Translations under genes and position numbers: made by a program | Notes under the pieces: generated by a model | What the model was told of the DNA's origin: nothing | The model's input: the letters and a program-made list of their open reading frames with translations, nothing else | Databases searched by the model: none | NCBI GenBank assembly: GCA_902826775.1 | Contig: CADEHE010000003.1 | Coordinates: forward strand, 367,892 to 431,891 | Source: an uncultured Pseudomonadota bacterium | GTDB taxonomy: Bacteria; Pseudomonadota; Gammaproteobacteria; Burkholderiales; JALYOK01 | Reading direction: 5' to 3' | Length of the DNA stretch: 64,000 nt | Part shown: piece by piece, positions 25,932 through 37,683 of the stretch | Position numbering within the stretch: the stretch's first letter is position 1 | Layout of the letters: each line of letters opens with the position of its first letter

Positions 25932-26764
25932 TTCTTACGCGGTAAAGCGACCACGTTGTTGGGCGTCGGGCCTGGCTGCGCAGTTTGTTGCGTCCCGCCA
26001 CGGCGCGATAGCGGCGCCACGGCCTTATCGGCGAGACGGCGCTCCTTCCAGCGGGGCGTGATAAGGCGCATGCCTTGCACCCGCTTGATCGCCTGCATCA
26101 TGTAGACGCCACCAGCGATGCCCCACCAACGGTCGCCGGCCGCTTCCATGAAAGTAAAGCGGTTGAGCCAACGCTCCTTTGCCAGCGGCGGCGCATAGCA
26201 GGCCAGGCGTCCGGCAGACACGTCGAACCCGAGCAGCGCTAGCCAATCCTTTAGTCGCACCATGGAAATGAAGTCACCACACCAAGGATGCTCCTCCCCG
26301 CGCCGGCCCAATGCCTGCCGCAAACCCCATAGACTCCACGGGTTAAAACCGATAACGATGAGCCGCCCTTCCGGCATCATTACCCGGTCCACCTCACGCA
26401 ATATCTGGTGCGGATCAGCCGCAAACTCAAGCACGTGCGGCAACAACACCAGATCCATGCTCTGCGTGGCTACCGGCAGTTCAGCCCCACGGGCTTGCAC
26501 GAATGCGGGCGGCACGGCGCGTGCCAGGGTCGACACCGACTCATTCCCAATCCCCGGCGCTTGGGCCTGCACGTTGGCCTCGGCGGCAACGGTAAAGCGT
26601 AGCGGCATCCGGCTGGCACGCAAAAAGTCAATTTGAGGCTGGCCTAGCTGTAGTGCGTTGAAGCCGAAAATATCGGCCACCACCTCGTCACAAAAGCCTT
26701 GCTCACGGGCCAGCACGTAGGCGCCAAGGGGCGTTGCGAACCAATCGCTCAAGCTTGCTCTCAT
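25928..26764 (-). CDS. Class I SAM-dependent methyltransferase (YafS-like)
   Basis: This 278-residue protein has the order of the E. coli yafS locus (yafS next to rnhA-dnaQ, near mltD). The methyltransferase core is seen as [20 protein letters not shown] (motif IV/V) and [21 protein letters not shown]. The N-terminal SAM-binding glycine motif is not obvious. The first half is Ala/Val-rich and divergent. The target is unknown. It starts the minus-strand operon; the 202-bp gap to mltD holds the divergent promoters. Confidence 0.78.
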   Translation of the reverse strand: MRASLSDWFATPLGAYVLAREQGFCDEVVADIFGFNALQLGQPQIDFLRASRMPLRFTVAAEANVQAQAPGIGNESVSTLARAVPPAFVQARGAELPVATQSMDLVLLPHVLEFAADPHQILREVDRVMMPEGRLIVIGFNPWSLWGLRQALGRRGEEHPWCGDFISMVRLKDWLALLGFDVSAGRLACYAPPLAKERWLNRFTFMEAAGDRWWGIAGGVYMMQAIKRVQGMRLITPRWKERRLADKAVAPLSRRGGTQQTAQPGPTPNNVVALPRKK

Positions 26765-26966
26765 GTAGCCATTCTAGAGCAAGCGCGGCTGCGGCTGAGC
26801 GGGATTCGTACCGATGCCAGCACGAGACCGAGCGCTTTGCAGGCACCGTTTAGCAGAGGGCGGCGACCGCTCATCGGCTTTCCTAACAAAAGCTTAGCTT
26901 TTTTCCTTGACCTGCCTTCGCATCATTCGTACCATTCGCGGCAACCAGCCTGAGGGGCCTGAATAA

Positions 26967-28646
26967 GTGATCGTCAAAACCCTGCTTGGCGCTTGCTGCG
27001 CCGCTGCCATCTGGGCTGCGAGCTTGGCGGCCCAAGCCGAGACCGTCCTGTCTCTGACACCCGAAACCGCCACCGCGGTAGCAACGCCCGATCTGCCGAA
27101 TGCGCCGGTGCCGGTGGCGCCAACCACCGCGCCGGCAACGTTGTACATGCCCTACAGTGCTCAGACCGCGCCCGCCCAAGATCTGCCGAGCGCGCAACAA
27201 CCGGGCGAGCCACCGCAGCCGGCAATAGAAACACCGGAGGCACCCGCCGCAGCCGCCGCCGAACTCCCGGTCGAGCCTGGCAACCTCTGGGACCGCATTC
27301 GCGCAGGTTTTGCGATGACCGACTATGACCACTGGCTAATCGCGCGCCATAGTTCGCAGTTCGCCAGCAATCCCGCTTACGTCGAGCGCATCGTGCAACG
27401 CAGCCGCCGTTACCTCTTCTACATTGTGGAGGAAGTCGAGGCGCGCGGCATGCCAGCCGAAATTGCGCTGTTGCCGATTGTCGAAAGTGCTTTCAACCCG
27501 ACAGCCTACTCACGCGCGCGCGCGTCAGGCATCTGGCAATTCATTCCGGCGACGGGCAAACACTACGGGCTATCGCAGAATTGGTGGTACGACGGCCGGC
27601 GCGACATCATGGCGGCCACCAGCGCTGCCCTGGATTACTTGCAAGTGCTCTACAACATGTTTGGCGACTGGCAGCTGGCGCTGGCGGCGTACAACTGCGG
27701 CGAAGGCTGCATCAGCCGCGCCATCGCCCGCAATCGCAACGCCGGACTGCCGACCGACTTCATGAGCCTCACACTACCGCGCGAAACGCGCAATTATGTG
27801 CCCAAGCTCCTCGGCATCCGCGAAATCGTGCGCACTCCTGAGCGCTTTGGCTTGACCCTCGCACCGATCCCGAATGAGCGCTATTTCGCGGCGGTGAGCA
27901 CCACGCGCCATATCGATGTGCAGCGCGCCGCCCAATTCGCGGAGATCTCCGAGCAAGAGTTTCTCGATCTGAATCCCGGCTATAACGGCCCCGTTATCAC
28001 CGCGCACACCGAGCAGATCATCTTGGTGCCGGCAGAGAAAGCGGATTTTTTCCGCGCCAATCTGGAAAATCCGGATCAACCGTTGCTCAGCTGGAAGACC
28101 TACAAACTGCAGCGAGGCGCCTCTTTTGACAAAGTCGCCAGCAAGTTTGGTGTCAGTGCTTCCGAGTTGAAACGCGTCAATGGGATCGCAGCCTCGAAAC
28201 GAGTCGCCGGTGGCGGCACCATACTCGTGCCCTCGCAAAACGCCGATAACTATGAACTGCCGGAGCAGATCCATCCCGAAGCCTACGTGGCAGCACCGGC
28301 GCCGCGGGTGACTGCGCTGCGCCACACGGTACGCCGCGGCCAGTCGCTGACGAGCGTGGCGCGGCGTTATCGCGTCAGTGTCAATCAGCTCATCGCCTGG
28401 AACAATCTCCGCGGGCGCCGCGTCGTTGCCGGCCAAGTCTTGTCCATCCACAAGTCCGCCGTGGTGGCGCGAGCTGCAACGCGCGCCGGCAGCGCTGCGG
28501 GCACGCACTACGTCGTGCGCAGGGGCGATAGCTGGTCCAGCATCGCGCGCCGCTTCAACGTTTCTGTTGCCGACTTGGTGGCTTGGAACAAGGCCAAGCA
28601 TCGGCAAGGCTTAGTGGCAGGCAAGCGCATCGTGGTGCGCAGCTAG
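26967..28646 (+). CDS. mltD: Membrane-bound lytic murein transglycosylase D
   Basis: MltD cleaves peptidoglycan glycan strands to 1,6-anhydro ends. A signal peptide (about 1-22, ending AAQA) is followed by a Pro/Ala-rich linker (to about 95) and the SLT domain with catalytic Glu in LLPIVESAFNP, plus ASGIWQFIPATG, the LALAAYNCGEG motif and ETRNYVPKLL. A degenerate LysM-like repeat (about 370-420) and two clear LysM domains (HTVRRGQSLTSVARRY; HYVVRRGDSWSSIARRF) bind peptidoglycan. There is no lipobox Cys at the signal cleavage site. It starts with GTG. The length is 559 residues. Confidence 0.93.
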   Translation: MIVKTLLGACCAAAIWAASLAAQAETVLSLTPETATAVATPDLPNAPVPVAPTTAPATLYMPYSAQTAPAQDLPSAQQPGEPPQPAIETPEAPAAAAAELPVEPGNLWDRIRAGFAMTDYDHWLIARHSSQFASNPAYVERIVQRSRRYLFYIVEEVEARGMPAEIALLPIVESAFNPTAYSRARASGIWQFIPATGKHYGLSQNWWYDGRRDIMAATSAALDYLQVLYNMFGDWQLALAAYNCGEGCISRAIARNRNAGLPTDFMSLTLPRETRNYVPKLLGIREIVRTPERFGLTLAPIPNERYFAAVSTTRHIDVQRAAQFAEISEQEFLDLNPGYNGPVITAHTEQIILVPAEKADFFRANLENPDQPLLSWKTYKLQRGASFDKVASKFGVSASELKRVNGIAASKRVAGGGTILVPSQNADNYELPEQIHPEAYVAAPAPRVTALRHTVRRGQSLTSVARRYRVSVNQLIAWNNLRGRRVVAGQVLSIHKSAVVARAATRAGSAAGTHYVVRRGDSWSSIARRFNVSVADLVAWNKAKHRQGLVAGKRIVVRS

Positions 28647-29098
28647 CTGAAATAATACTGCGCCGCCTATCTCGTACGCGGCCGCTCCCGCAAATGGTGC
28701 TGGCCCTTAACTGGCGGCAGTACCTTTCACTGACGATATCACCGCTACTCATTTTCCGCCCGTCCGGCCTAATACTTTTGGCCGAGTCTTACGACTTCCG
28801 TTCAATAGCATTGCTTCACGCCGGCGCGTATAAAGGAAGCGTTGATGCGATGAGCATCACGACTCCTCCCCGCACCCTATCTCAGCTCCAGGGTGCTTTG
28901 CGGCACCGGCTTACCCGGTGCCGCTTTTTATTGCCTCTTCAACTAAGTCCGCAATGCATGAGGCCACATCGGAATCAGTAGGAGATTGGCGCTAGGCAGG
29001 GCGCGCAAGCGCACCAGACCGGACACCTAACGAGTTCTCGCCATGCCGCGTGGCCGCAATCTCGCTCGAATTACGAAAGCTATTGGTGGGGCGCCGCT
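28647..29098. other. 452-bp intergenic region between mltD and fhs
   Basis: No convincing protein gene is seen. The region holds a TATAAA element at 28829-28834 and, about 70 bp later, a strong plus-strand terminator. A short frame at 28849 reads through the terminator and has no family resemblance. The interval is a candidate for a small RNA or for a long mltD 3' untranslated region. Confidence 0.4.
28900..28932 (+). terminator. Strong rho-independent terminator
   Basis: A 10-bp perfect stem (GCGGCACCGG / CCGGTGCCGC) with a 5-nt loop is followed by TTTTTATT. It lies 254 bp after the mltD stop, far for a simple gene terminator, hence the small-RNA suspicion. Confidence 0.85.
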
Positions 29099-30775
29099 CT
29101 AGAATAGGCCAACGACTTTGCCGCTGTCGTCCAAATCGATCTTCTCCGCCGCCGGCACTTTCGGCAGTCCCGGCATGGTCATGATGTCGCCGCAAATCAT
29201 CACAACGAATTCCGCACCCGCCGACAAGCGCACTTCGCGCACATTGACGATGTGCCCACTCGGCGCACCGCGCAGACTCGCGTCGGCAGAGAACGAGGAC
29301 TGCGTCTTCGCCACGCACACCGGATAACGGCCGTAGCCGTCGTCTTGCAGTTTTTGGATTTGCGCGCGCACTTTGGCATCGGCGTTGATATCGGCCGCGC
29401 CGTAAATCTTGGTCGCGACCGCCCGCATCTTCTCCCACAGCGGCAATTCGTCCTCGTAGACGAGCTTTAGCGTCGGGCGGCCGCTGTCGGCCAGCTCGAC
29501 CACGGCACGCGCCAAATCCTCGGCGCCTGCGCCGCCGCGCGCCCAATGCTGCGCCAAAACGACCTTGACGCCCTGTCTGGCGATCGCATCCTGCACCAGC
29601 TTCACTTCCTTGTCCGTGTCTTGCACAAAATGATTGATCGCCACCACACACGGCTGGCCAAAATGTTCGCGCACGTTGCGCACATGGCGCTCGAGATTGA
29701 CCAAACCTTTTTCCAACGCCGCTAGGTTCTCGGTTTTCAGGTCTTTTAGCTCCGCACCGCCGTGATACTTGAGCGCGCGGATAGTCGCCACGACGACGAC
29801 GGCCGAAGGCTTGAGGCCCGCCTTGCGGCATTTGATGTCGATGAACTTTTCCGCGCCAAGATCCGCGCCGAAGCCCGCTTCCGTCACCACATAGTCAGCC
29901 AGCTTGAGACCCGCTTGCGTGGCAATGACCGAATTACAGCCATGCGCGATATTGGCGAACGGCCCGCCGTGCACGAAGGCGGGATTGCTCTCCAACGTCT
30001 GCACGATATTGGGTTTGAGCGCGTCCTTGAGCAATACCGTCATGGCACCGTGCGCGTTGAGCTCGCGCGCGCGCACCGGCTTGCCCTCGCGCGTGTAGGC
30101 GACCACGATATTACCGAGGCGCTGCTTTAGATCTTGTAGCGAAGTCGCCAGGCAAAAAATCGCCATCACTTCGGAGGCGACCACGATATCGAAGCCGTCT
30201 TCGCGCACATAGCCGTTGGCTGCCCCGCCGAGGCCGACCACGATATCGCGCAGCGCCCGGTCGTTCATATCGACTACGCGCCGCCACGTAATGCGGCGCG
30301 TGTCGATGCCGAGCGCGTTGCCGTGATGAATGTGGTTGTCCAGCATCGCCGCCAGCAAATTGTTCGCCAACGCGATGGCACTGAAGTCGCCGGTAAAATG
30401 CAAATTGATATCTTCCATCGGCACGATTTGCGCATAGCCGCCGCCTGCCGCCCCGCCTTTGACGCCGAATACCGGACCGAGTGAGGGCTCGCGCAAGCAG
30501 ATCAGCGCCTTTTTGCCGATGCGGTTGAGCGCATCACCCAGCCCGACCGTGGTCGTGGTCTTGCCCTCGCCTGCGGGCGTCGGACTGATGGCCGTAACCA
30601 AAATCAGTTTGCCGTCGGCACGCTCGCGCAGACTGGCAAGGTAATCGAGTGAAACTTTTGCCTTGTAGTGGCCATACGGCTCGAGATGCTCATCGCTGAT
30701 GCCCAGACGCTCGCGCGCCAACTGCATGATGCGCTTCGGTTGCGCAGCCTGCGCGATCTCGATATCGGAAAGCAT
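29099..30775 (-). CDS. fhs: Formate--tetrahydrofolate ligase
   Basis: Fhs makes 10-formyltetrahydrofolate from formate, THF and ATP, feeding one-carbon metabolism. The P-loop is [10 protein letters not shown] (about residues 66-75). Other family blocks are [50 protein letters not shown]-type [19 protein letters not shown] and ALKYHGG. The length is 558 residues, normal. A good minus-strand promoter lies at 30811-30840. Confidence 0.96.
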   Translation of the reverse strand: MLSDIEIAQAAQPKRIMQLARERLGISDEHLEPYGHYKAKVSLDYLASLRERADGKLILVTAISPTPAGEGKTTTTVGLGDALNRIGKKALICLREPSLGPVFGVKGGAAGGGYAQIVPMEDINLHFTGDFSAIALANNLLAAMLDNHIHHGNALGIDTRRITWRRVVDMNDRALRDIVVGLGGAANGYVREDGFDIVVASEVMAIFCLATSLQDLKQRLGNIVVAYTREGKPVRARELNAHGAMTVLLKDALKPNIVQTLESNPAFVHGGPFANIAHGCNSVIATQAGLKLADYVVTEAGFGADLGAEKFIDIKCRKAGLKPSAVVVVATIRALKYHGGAELKDLKTENLAALEKGLVNLERHVRNVREHFGQPCVVAINHFVQDTDKEVKLVQDAIARQGVKVVLAQHWARGGAGAEDLARAVVELADSGRPTLKLVYEDELPLWEKMRAVATKIYGAADINADAKVRAQIQKLQDDGYGRYPVCVAKTQSSFSADASLRGAPSGHIVNVREVRLSAGAEFVVMICGDIMTMPGLPKVPAAEKIDLDDSGKVVGLF

Positions 30776-30810
30776 GGATCTATCCTATTGAAAAAAACGG
30801 GGTGATCGAA

Positions 30811-30840
30811 ATTATATTCGACCCTACCACACGTCTTTAA
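30811..30840 (-). promoter_or_regulatory. Sigma70-type promoter for fhs
   Basis: The minus strand has TTAAAG (30835-30840), an 18-bp spacer and a perfect TATAAT (30811-30816), about 35 bp before the fhs start. The -35 is weak, the -10 perfect. The region is divergent with glk. Confidence 0.5.
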
Positions 30841-30902
30841 CCGCGCGTGCCCTACAGTGCATAATCGGCACCCATGGCGCAGCCGCACAATGAGGCATCG
30901 AA

Positions 30903-31856
30903 TTGCAGAGATCATTGAAACTTGTTGCCGATGTAGGTGGAACCAACGTGCGCTTTGCCTTGACCGACGGCGCAAGCTTGCAAGGCCATGCTGCGTACGC
31001 GTGCGCAGATCATTCCAGCTTGATCGGCGCGATCCAAACTTATCTCGCGCAAACCGGCGCGGCGCCCCCAACCAGCGCAGCCATTGCCATCGCCTCCGCC
31101 GTTGCTGATGATTGGGTAGCGATGACCAACCATTCTTGGGCGTTTTCCATCGAACAAACACGCCGTGCCCTTGGGCTGCAGAGCTTAGTCGTTCTGAACG
31201 ATTTCACTGCACTGGCCTTATCACTGCCGCACCTCGCGCCTGGCAACTTGCAGAAGATTGGCGGTGGTGAAGCGATAACGCGCAAGCCGATTGCCTTGAT
31301 TGGGCCCGGCACCGGTCTCGGCGTATCCGGCCTGCTGCCGAGCGGCGACGGTTGGACCGCGATCGAAGGTGAAGGTGGCCACTGCAGTTTCAGTCCGGCC
31401 AATCAGCGCGAAGCGGATATTTTGCGCATCGCATGGCGCAGCTTCACTCATGTGTCGAGCGAGCGGCTCATCTCGGGCATTGGCTTCGAAAATCTCTACC
31501 GCGCCATTGCCGAGCTAGACCGCTTGCCAGCCCACACTCTATCGCCCGAACAGATAACCGAGCGCGCGCTCGCCGGTGCAGATCAGCTTTGTATTCGCAC
31601 TCTCGAAACGTTTTGCGCCATGCTGGGAACCGCGGCATCGAACTTGGCGCTGACGCTCGGTGCCCGCGGCGGCGTATATGTCGGCGGGGGCATCGTGCCC
31701 AAACTTGGGGACTTCTTCGCGCACTCGTCGTTTCGCGCGCGCTTCGAAGCTAAGGGGCGGCGCTCCGGCTATCTCGCCGCGATCCCTACCTATGTCATCC
31801 TCGCCGAGCACTCGGCACTGATCGGCGCCGCACAAGCGCTCGCGGCCGAACCATAA
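30903..31856 (+). CDS. glk: Glucokinase
   Basis: Glk phosphorylates glucose to glucose 6-phosphate with ATP. The ROK/hexokinase-fold signatures are LVADVGGTNVRFAL at the N-terminus, catalytic Asp in VLNDFTALALSLP, IGPGTGLGVSGLLP, EGEGGHCSFSPAN, GARGGVYVGGGIVP, and the C-terminal SALIGAAQAL. It matches the proteobacterial Glk family, not ROK repressors (no Cys zinc motif or HTH). It starts with TTG 30903 (317 residues); TTG 30915 is the other option. Confidence 0.93.
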   Translation: MQRSLKLVADVGGTNVRFALTDGASLQGHAAYACADHSSLIGAIQTYLAQTGAAPPTSAAIAIASAVADDWVAMTNHSWAFSIEQTRRALGLQSLVVLNDFTALALSLPHLAPGNLQKIGGGEAITRKPIALIGPGTGLGVSGLLPSGDGWTAIEGEGGHCSFSPANQREADILRIAWRSFTHVSSERLISGIGFENLYRAIAELDRLPAHTLSPEQITERALAGADQLCIRTLETFCAMLGTAASNLALTLGARGGVYVGGGIVPKLGDFFAHSSFRARFEAKGRRSGYLAAIPTYVILAEHSALIGAAQALAAEP

Positions 31857-31913
31857 CATTTGCGGCTAATCGCGCTACTATTCTCGCTCTATATGCAGAG
31901 CGAGGTCGACACG

Positions 31914-32201
31914 ATGGCAAAAGCGACTTGGCATGACACCGTACTGGCGCAGAGCGAGGTTTTTGAACTGCTCGAAGGCAACGTCTACTTTCCGCCTAGC
32001 TCGATCAACAGCGAGTACTTCCGCCCGAGTAGTACGCACACTACCTGCGGCTGGAAAGGCGAAGCCAGCTACTACGATATCGTTGTCGGCGGCGCGACCA
32101 ATAAAGACGCAGCGTGGTATTACCCACAACCGAAATCAGCTGCCGCCAACATCAGCGGCTATGTCGCGTTCTGGAAGGGGGTCAAGGTCGAAACCTCCTG
32201 A
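31914..32201 (+). CDS. DUF427 domain protein
   Basis: This 95-residue single-domain DUF427 protein has the family motifs VFELLEGNVYFPP, STHTTCGWKGEASYY, DAAWYYPQP and GYVAFWKGVKVE. DUF427 proteins are widespread and uncharacterised; the conserved His/Cys/Trp cluster suggests a ligand or metal site. ATG 31914 gives the family's usual start (MAKATWHDTVLAQS). It follows glk by 57 bp and may be cotranscribed. Confidence 0.88.
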   Translation: MAKATWHDTVLAQSEVFELLEGNVYFPPSSINSEYFRPSSTHTTCGWKGEASYYDIVVGGATNKDAAWYYPQPKSAAANISGYVAFWKGVKVETS

Positions 32202-32345
32202 GAGTTACATAGTCTAGGGACACGCTTGCCGTGTCCGCAAAGATGCAGATCCATGCAGCCTCCGCAGAGAGATATAGATTCCCGCCTGCGCGTGAATGAG
32301 GAGGTTCAACTTGGCCTTGTCACGAAATTGTGCAGCCCTCAATAG

Positions 32346-33131
32346 TCACAGCTCGATCGGCCAATTGATGCCGGCGGATACGCCGCCGTCTACGCGCAGG
32401 CAGTGTCCCGTGACGTAACTGGAAGCCTGCGAAGCCAGGAATATAGCCGCGCCAACCAACTCTTCGACTTCGCCCAGCCGCTGCAGCGGGGTATTTTCAC
32501 GACCCCATGCTTGAATCTTCGGCTGCGCCCATACTTTCTTCGCCAACTCAGTCGGAAAAAATCCCGGCGCGATGCTGTTCACACGGATGCCGTACGGCCC
32601 CCACTCCGACGCCAGCGCGCGCGTCATCATCACCACGCCCGCTTTACTGATCGCATAGGGCGTCACGCCCTTCAGCGGCGCGTAGGTGTTGAGCGAATCG
32701 ATGTTGATGATGGTTCCCGCACCCTGCTTGATCATCTGTTTGCCCGCCGCTTGCGCCAGCATGAACAAACCGCGCAGATTGGTGTCGATGATCTGGTCGT
32801 ATTCCGCCGGCGTGTATGTTTCCGCGCGCTTGCGGATATTCATGCCGGCGACATTCACCAAGGTGTCGATACGCCCGTGCTCGCGCACTACCTTCTCCAC
32901 CAAAGCGGCAATATCGGCATCCTTGCTGACGTCGCAGGCGACACTGGTTACCGCATGCTTGCCGGTTGAAATTTCCTGCGCGGTTTTCGCCAGGCTCACC
33001 GCATCGCGGCTGCTGATGATGACGCGCGCGTCGCGCGCCGCAAATCCCTGCGCCAGGGCGCGACCGATGCCGCGCGAGGCGCCCGAGACGAGAATCACTT
33101 TGTCAGCTACGGAAAATAGAGAATCGGTCAT
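32346..33131 (-). CDS. SDR family NAD(P)-dependent oxidoreductase
   Basis: This 261-residue classical short-chain dehydrogenase has SGASRGIG for cofactor binding (Ser replacing the usual Thr), NVAGMN for NNAG, catalytic Ser in NIDSLN, and YAISK with the Tyr/Lys pair. It most resembles gluconate 5-dehydrogenase or 3-oxoacyl-reductase-type enzymes; the substrate cannot be assigned. ISSRDA after beta-2 suggests NADP(H). It starts 11 bp after mrp and is probably cotranscribed. Confidence 0.88.
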   Translation of the reverse strand: MTDSLFSVADKVILVSGASRGIGRALAQGFAARDARVIISSRDAVSLAKTAQEISTGKHAVTSVACDVSKDADIAALVEKVVREHGRIDTLVNVAGMNIRKRAETYTPAEYDQIIDTNLRGLFMLAQAAGKQMIKQGAGTIINIDSLNTYAPLKGVTPYAISKAGVVMMTRALASEWGPYGIRVNSIAPGFFPTELAKKVWAQPKIQAWGRENTPLQRLGEVEELVGAAIFLASQASSYVTGHCLRVDGGVSAGINWPIEL

Positions 33132-33142
33132 AGAGAGCTACT

Positions 33143-34231
<1,089 letters not shown>

Positions 34232-34299
34232 CTGAGATTACTGCCGTGGAAGAGTTAGGCCGCTGATTGTATCAACTCGACGCGCCGCGCTGCACCGCA

Positions 34300-34329
34300 T
34301 TGGCTATGCGTGGCTCGACTTGCTACAAT
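34300..34329 (+). promoter_or_regulatory. Sigma70-type promoter for metG
   Basis: TTGGCT (34300-34305), an 18-bp spacer and TACAAT (34324-34329) lie 26 bp upstream of the metG ATG. Confidence 0.5.
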
Positions 34330-34355
34330 CGACCATTGCGTTTTCTCCTTGATTT

Positions 34356-36368
34356 ATGAAGAAAAAGTTGTTGGTGACCGCCGCGCTGCCGTACGCGAAC
34401 GGCAGCATCCACCTCGGTCACTTAGTCGAGTACATCCAAACCGACATCTGGGTGCGCTTCCATAAACTGCAGGGGCGCGAGTGTTTTTTCGTCTGTGCCG
34501 ACGACACGCACGGCACGGCGATCATGCTGCGCGCCGAAGCCGAAGGCATCACCCCACAGCAACTGATCGAGCGTGTGCACAAAGAGCACACGGAAGATTT
34601 TGCCGGCTTCTTCGTCGAGTTCGACAATTATTATTCGACCGATTCCGAGGAAAATCGCTTCTTCGCCGAAGACATTTACCTCAAGCTGCGCGCCGCCGAT
34701 TTGATCGCCGTGCGCGAGATCGATCAGCTTTACGACCCGGTCAAGAACATGTTCTTGCCGGACCGGTTCATCAAGGGACAGTGTCCCAATACCAAGTGCA
34801 ACGCTAAAGATCAGTACGGAGACTCGTGCGAAGTGTGCGGCACGACTTACCGCCCGATCGATCTGATCAAGCCGTACTCCGTCGTGTCGGGCGCAACGCC
34901 GGTGACCAAGCAGTCAGCGCACCATTTCTTCAAACTCAGCGCCGCCGAAGCGTTCTTGCGCGAGTGGACGCGCTCCGGTGCGCTGCAAGAAGAAGCCGCC
35001 AACAAGATGGACGAGTGGCTGAGCCAAGGCTTGCAAGATTGGGACATTTCGCGCGATGCCCCCTACTTCGGCTTCGAAATCCCCGATGCGCCGGGCAAGT
35101 ACTTCTACGTCTGGCTCGACGCGCCGATCGGCTACATGGCGAGCTTCAAGAACCTGGCCTCGAAAAAGAATCTCGATTTCGACGCTTACTGGAAAGCGGG
35201 CGCCGAAGAGAATGCCGATCTGTATCATTTCATCGGCAAGGACATTCTTTACTTCCACGCACTGTTCTGGCCGGCGATGCTGAAAAATGCCGGCTACCGC
35301 GTGCCGACGCGCCTGTGCGTGCACGGCTTCTTGACGGTGAACGGCGAGAAGATGTCGAAATCGCGCGGCACCTTCATCACCGCGAGCAGCTTCCGCCAGC
35401 ATCTGAATCCCGAATTCTTGCGCTACTACTACGCGGCCAAGCTGGCGCCGACCATGGACGACCTCGACTTGAGCTTCGAGGACTTCGTCGCGCGCGTGAA
35501 CAGCGACTTGGTCGGCAAGTTCATTAACATCGCCAGCCGCGCCGCCGGCTTCATAACCAAGCGCTTCGACGGCAAGCTCGCCAATAGCCTGCCGCGCACC
35601 GAACTGCTCGCCCGCGTGCAAACTGCGTCGCAAGATATCGCCGCGTTTTACGAGGCGCGCGAGTTCGGCAAGGCGATACGCGAGATCATGGCGCTGGCCG
35701 ATCTTGCCAATCAGTACGTCGATGAGATGAAGCCGTGGGAATTGGCCAAACAGCCCGAGCAAGAGCCTAAACTACTAGAGGTATGCACTGTAGGCTTAAA
35801 TCTGTTCCGCATCTTGACGCTATACTTAAAGCCAGTATTGCCCAAATTGGCGCAGCAAGTGGAAGCTTTTTTGGATATTCCGCCGCTCGCCTGGACCGAC
35901 GCCGGCCAACTGCTCACCGGCCATACCATCAAGCCCTATCAGCACTTGCTGGCACGCGTCGATGCCAAGCAGGTCGAAGCGCTGATCGAAGCTAACACGC
36001 AATCGCTGCAAGACAAGCCGAAAGTCAATGTCGAGCCGATTGGCGAAACCATCGGCATCGACGACTTCTCACGCATCGACCTGCGCGTCGCCAAGATCTT
36101 GCATGCGGAGGAAGTGCTGGAGTCCGACAAGCTGCTCAAATTGACGCTCGATCTCGGCGCCGAACAACGCACGGTGTTTTCCGGCATCAAATCGGCCTAC
36201 AAAGCCGCCGACTTGATCGGCAGGCACACCATCATGGTCGCCAACCTGAGCCCGCGCAAAATGCGCTTCGGCGAATCGCAAGGCATGGTGCTGGCCGCGG
36301 GCGACGGCAACGGCATCTATTTATTGAATCCGGATGCCGGCGCGCAGGCGGGTATGCGGGTGAAGTAG
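34356..36368 (+). CDS. metG: Methionine--tRNA ligase
   Basis: MetG charges tRNA(Met). It has the HIGH-type motif [12 protein letters not shown], a zinc knuckle with [20 protein letters not shown], and the KMSKS loop [11 protein letters not shown]. The C-terminal EMAPII/Trbp111-like tRNA-binding domain (about 570-670) begins [16 protein letters not shown]. The length is 670 residues, the long dimeric form. ATG 34356 has no obvious SD. Confidence 0.96.
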   Translation: MKKKLLVTAALPYANGSIHLGHLVEYIQTDIWVRFHKLQGRECFFVCADDTHGTAIMLRAEAEGITPQQLIERVHKEHTEDFAGFFVEFDNYYSTDSEENRFFAEDIYLKLRAADLIAVREIDQLYDPVKNMFLPDRFIKGQCPNTKCNAKDQYGDSCEVCGTTYRPIDLIKPYSVVSGATPVTKQSAHHFFKLSAAEAFLREWTRSGALQEEAANKMDEWLSQGLQDWDISRDAPYFGFEIPDAPGKYFYVWLDAPIGYMASFKNLASKKNLDFDAYWKAGAEENADLYHFIGKDILYFHALFWPAMLKNAGYRVPTRLCVHGFLTVNGEKMSKSRGTFITASSFRQHLNPEFLRYYYAAKLAPTMDDLDLSFEDFVARVNSDLVGKFINIASRAAGFITKRFDGKLANSLPRTELLARVQTASQDIAAFYEAREFGKAIREIMALADLANQYVDEMKPWELAKQPEQEPKLLEVCTVGLNLFRILTLYLKPVLPKLAQQVEAFLDIPPLAWTDAGQLLTGHTIKPYQHLLARVDAKQVEALIEANTQSLQDKPKVNVEPIGETIGIDDFSRIDLRVAKILHAEEVLESDKLLKLTLDLGAEQRTVFSGIKSAYKAADLIGRHTIMVANLSPRKMRFGESQGMVLAAGDGNGIYLLNPDAGAQAGMRVK

Positions 36369-36425
36369 CGCAACTTCACGCCACATCGAATGTCACACGG
36401 ATCAAGCGTTCTGAAGGCACGCAGC

Positions 36426-37115
36426 ATGCGCAGTTTGATCCGATTTATCGCCGCCGCCCTGGTTTACCCCTTGCTCGGCATACCGCTTTTCGTGCGCGCA
36501 GATGAAATCGAGCAACTACGCCCGCCGGTCGAAGTGCCCTCGTTCCTGGCGCACCTGCCGAAGCACGAGCTCAAGCTCGATACCCTCACCGGCTGCGGTT
36601 TGATAGACAGCGCCAGCATCGGCCCCGGTGCCACGCTGTTCGACTTGCGCATCGGCCGCGACTCGCTCGCCGACACCGTGGCCAAGCTTGCGCGACATGG
36701 TGCGCAGGTCAAAGCTGATCTCGGCTACCGCGGCTACCGGGAAGATTTACCGATTGCCGCGCTGCAAACTTTGCCGCCTTCGCAAGCAGCCGGGCCGCTC
36801 GCCGAGGGCTGGCTGCGCTTCAACTCGCTCGGCGTGCTTTACCGCCTCACCCTGGTATTCGAGAGCGATGCAGCGTTCAAGGCTGCGCATGCCTTGTTAA
36901 GCAAGGAAGCGCCGGAACTGGCCGCTGCCTGCGCTGGCGAGAACGACGCATGCAACGTCGAGAAGAACGGCGTAAGCCTGGACATGCATTCAAGCGCCGG
37001 CCGCTTGACGCTGAGCATCGCCAGCTTGGCGCTCGACAATGAGGCGCGCAACACCGAGAAACTGATCGACGCCGATATCCGCCGCAGGCGCGTCGGTGCT
37101 GCGCGCAGTAACTAA
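36426..37115 (+). CDS. Secreted protein of unknown function
   Basis: No family was recognised. From ATG 36426 there is a clear signal peptide (hydrophobic LIRFIAAALVYPLLGIPLF, cut near VRA-D), giving a 229-residue exported protein. It has three to four Cys (TGCGLID; AACAGENDACNVEK) that could form disulfides, and a Leu/Ala-rich mixed alpha/beta body ending in an Arg-rich tail. An ATG at 36390 would add 12 residues. It follows metG by 57 bp and may share its transcript. Confidence 0.7.
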   Translation: MRSLIRFIAAALVYPLLGIPLFVRADEIEQLRPPVEVPSFLAHLPKHELKLDTLTGCGLIDSASIGPGATLFDLRIGRDSLADTVAKLARHGAQVKADLGYRGYREDLPIAALQTLPPSQAAGPLAEGWLRFNSLGVLYRLTLVFESDAAFKAAHALLSKEAPELAAACAGENDACNVEKNGVSLDMHSSAGRLTLSIASLALDNEARNTEKLIDADIRRRRVGAARSN

Positions 37116-37192
37116 GCCAAAAATTACGCTGTCCGCGCGCCGCGAGCGCGCGACGACCAACTAAACCGCAATATCTATAACGGAGAACAATT

Positions 37193-37683
37193 GTGGCACA
37201 TTTGATGTACGCGCTATCCGTGCCGCCGATGCTGAAAGGCCTGAACAATCTGCTGGCAATTCTCGACAAAGCCGCGCAGCACGCTGCGGAAAAGAAGTTC
37301 GAGCCAGTGTGCTGCTCAACGCCCGTCTCAACCCGGACATGTTTGCTTTCACCCGGCAAGCACAGATTGTCACCGACCAAGCCAAAGGCGGCGCCGCGCG
37401 CCTAGCGGGTGTTCCGGTGCCGAAGTACGAAGACGCCGAAACCACCATCGACGAGCTCTAGGCGCGCGTGCAAAAGACCATCGATTTTCTGAACAGCATC
37501 CGCGAGGAACAACTGCAAGATGCGGATACGCGCGACATCACGGTGCCGCTGCGCGAGCCGCTGCACATGAAAGGCTTGCCGTACCTGCGGTAGTTCGTGC
37601 TGCCCAATTTCTACTTCCACGCCACAGCGGCGTACGCGATCCTGCGGCACAACGGCGTGCTACTTGGTAACGGCAAGCTTTAG
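37193..37683 (+). pseudogene. Broken DUF1993 family gene
   Basis: The translation matches DUF1993 throughout: an N-terminal MYALSVPPML...LLAILDKAAQHAAEKKFEP, then in the next frame VLLNARLNPDMFAFTRQ, AKGGAARLAGVPVPKYED, and the C-terminal LPNFYFHATAAYAILRHNGV. A 1-nt deletion near 37310 shifts the frame. Two in-frame TAG codons (37459-37461 and 37591-37593) lie before the natural end. The 491-nt span is one base short of a whole number of codons. GTG 37193 has GGAG upstream. Three independent lesions make a sequencing error unlikely. Confidence 0.88.

Noticed and set aside
28849..28980. Short 43-codon frame after mltD
   Set aside because: It reads through a strong terminator and has no SD or family resemblance.
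34914..35762. Minus-strand frame opposite metG
   Set aside because: No recognisable motif; metG is certain.
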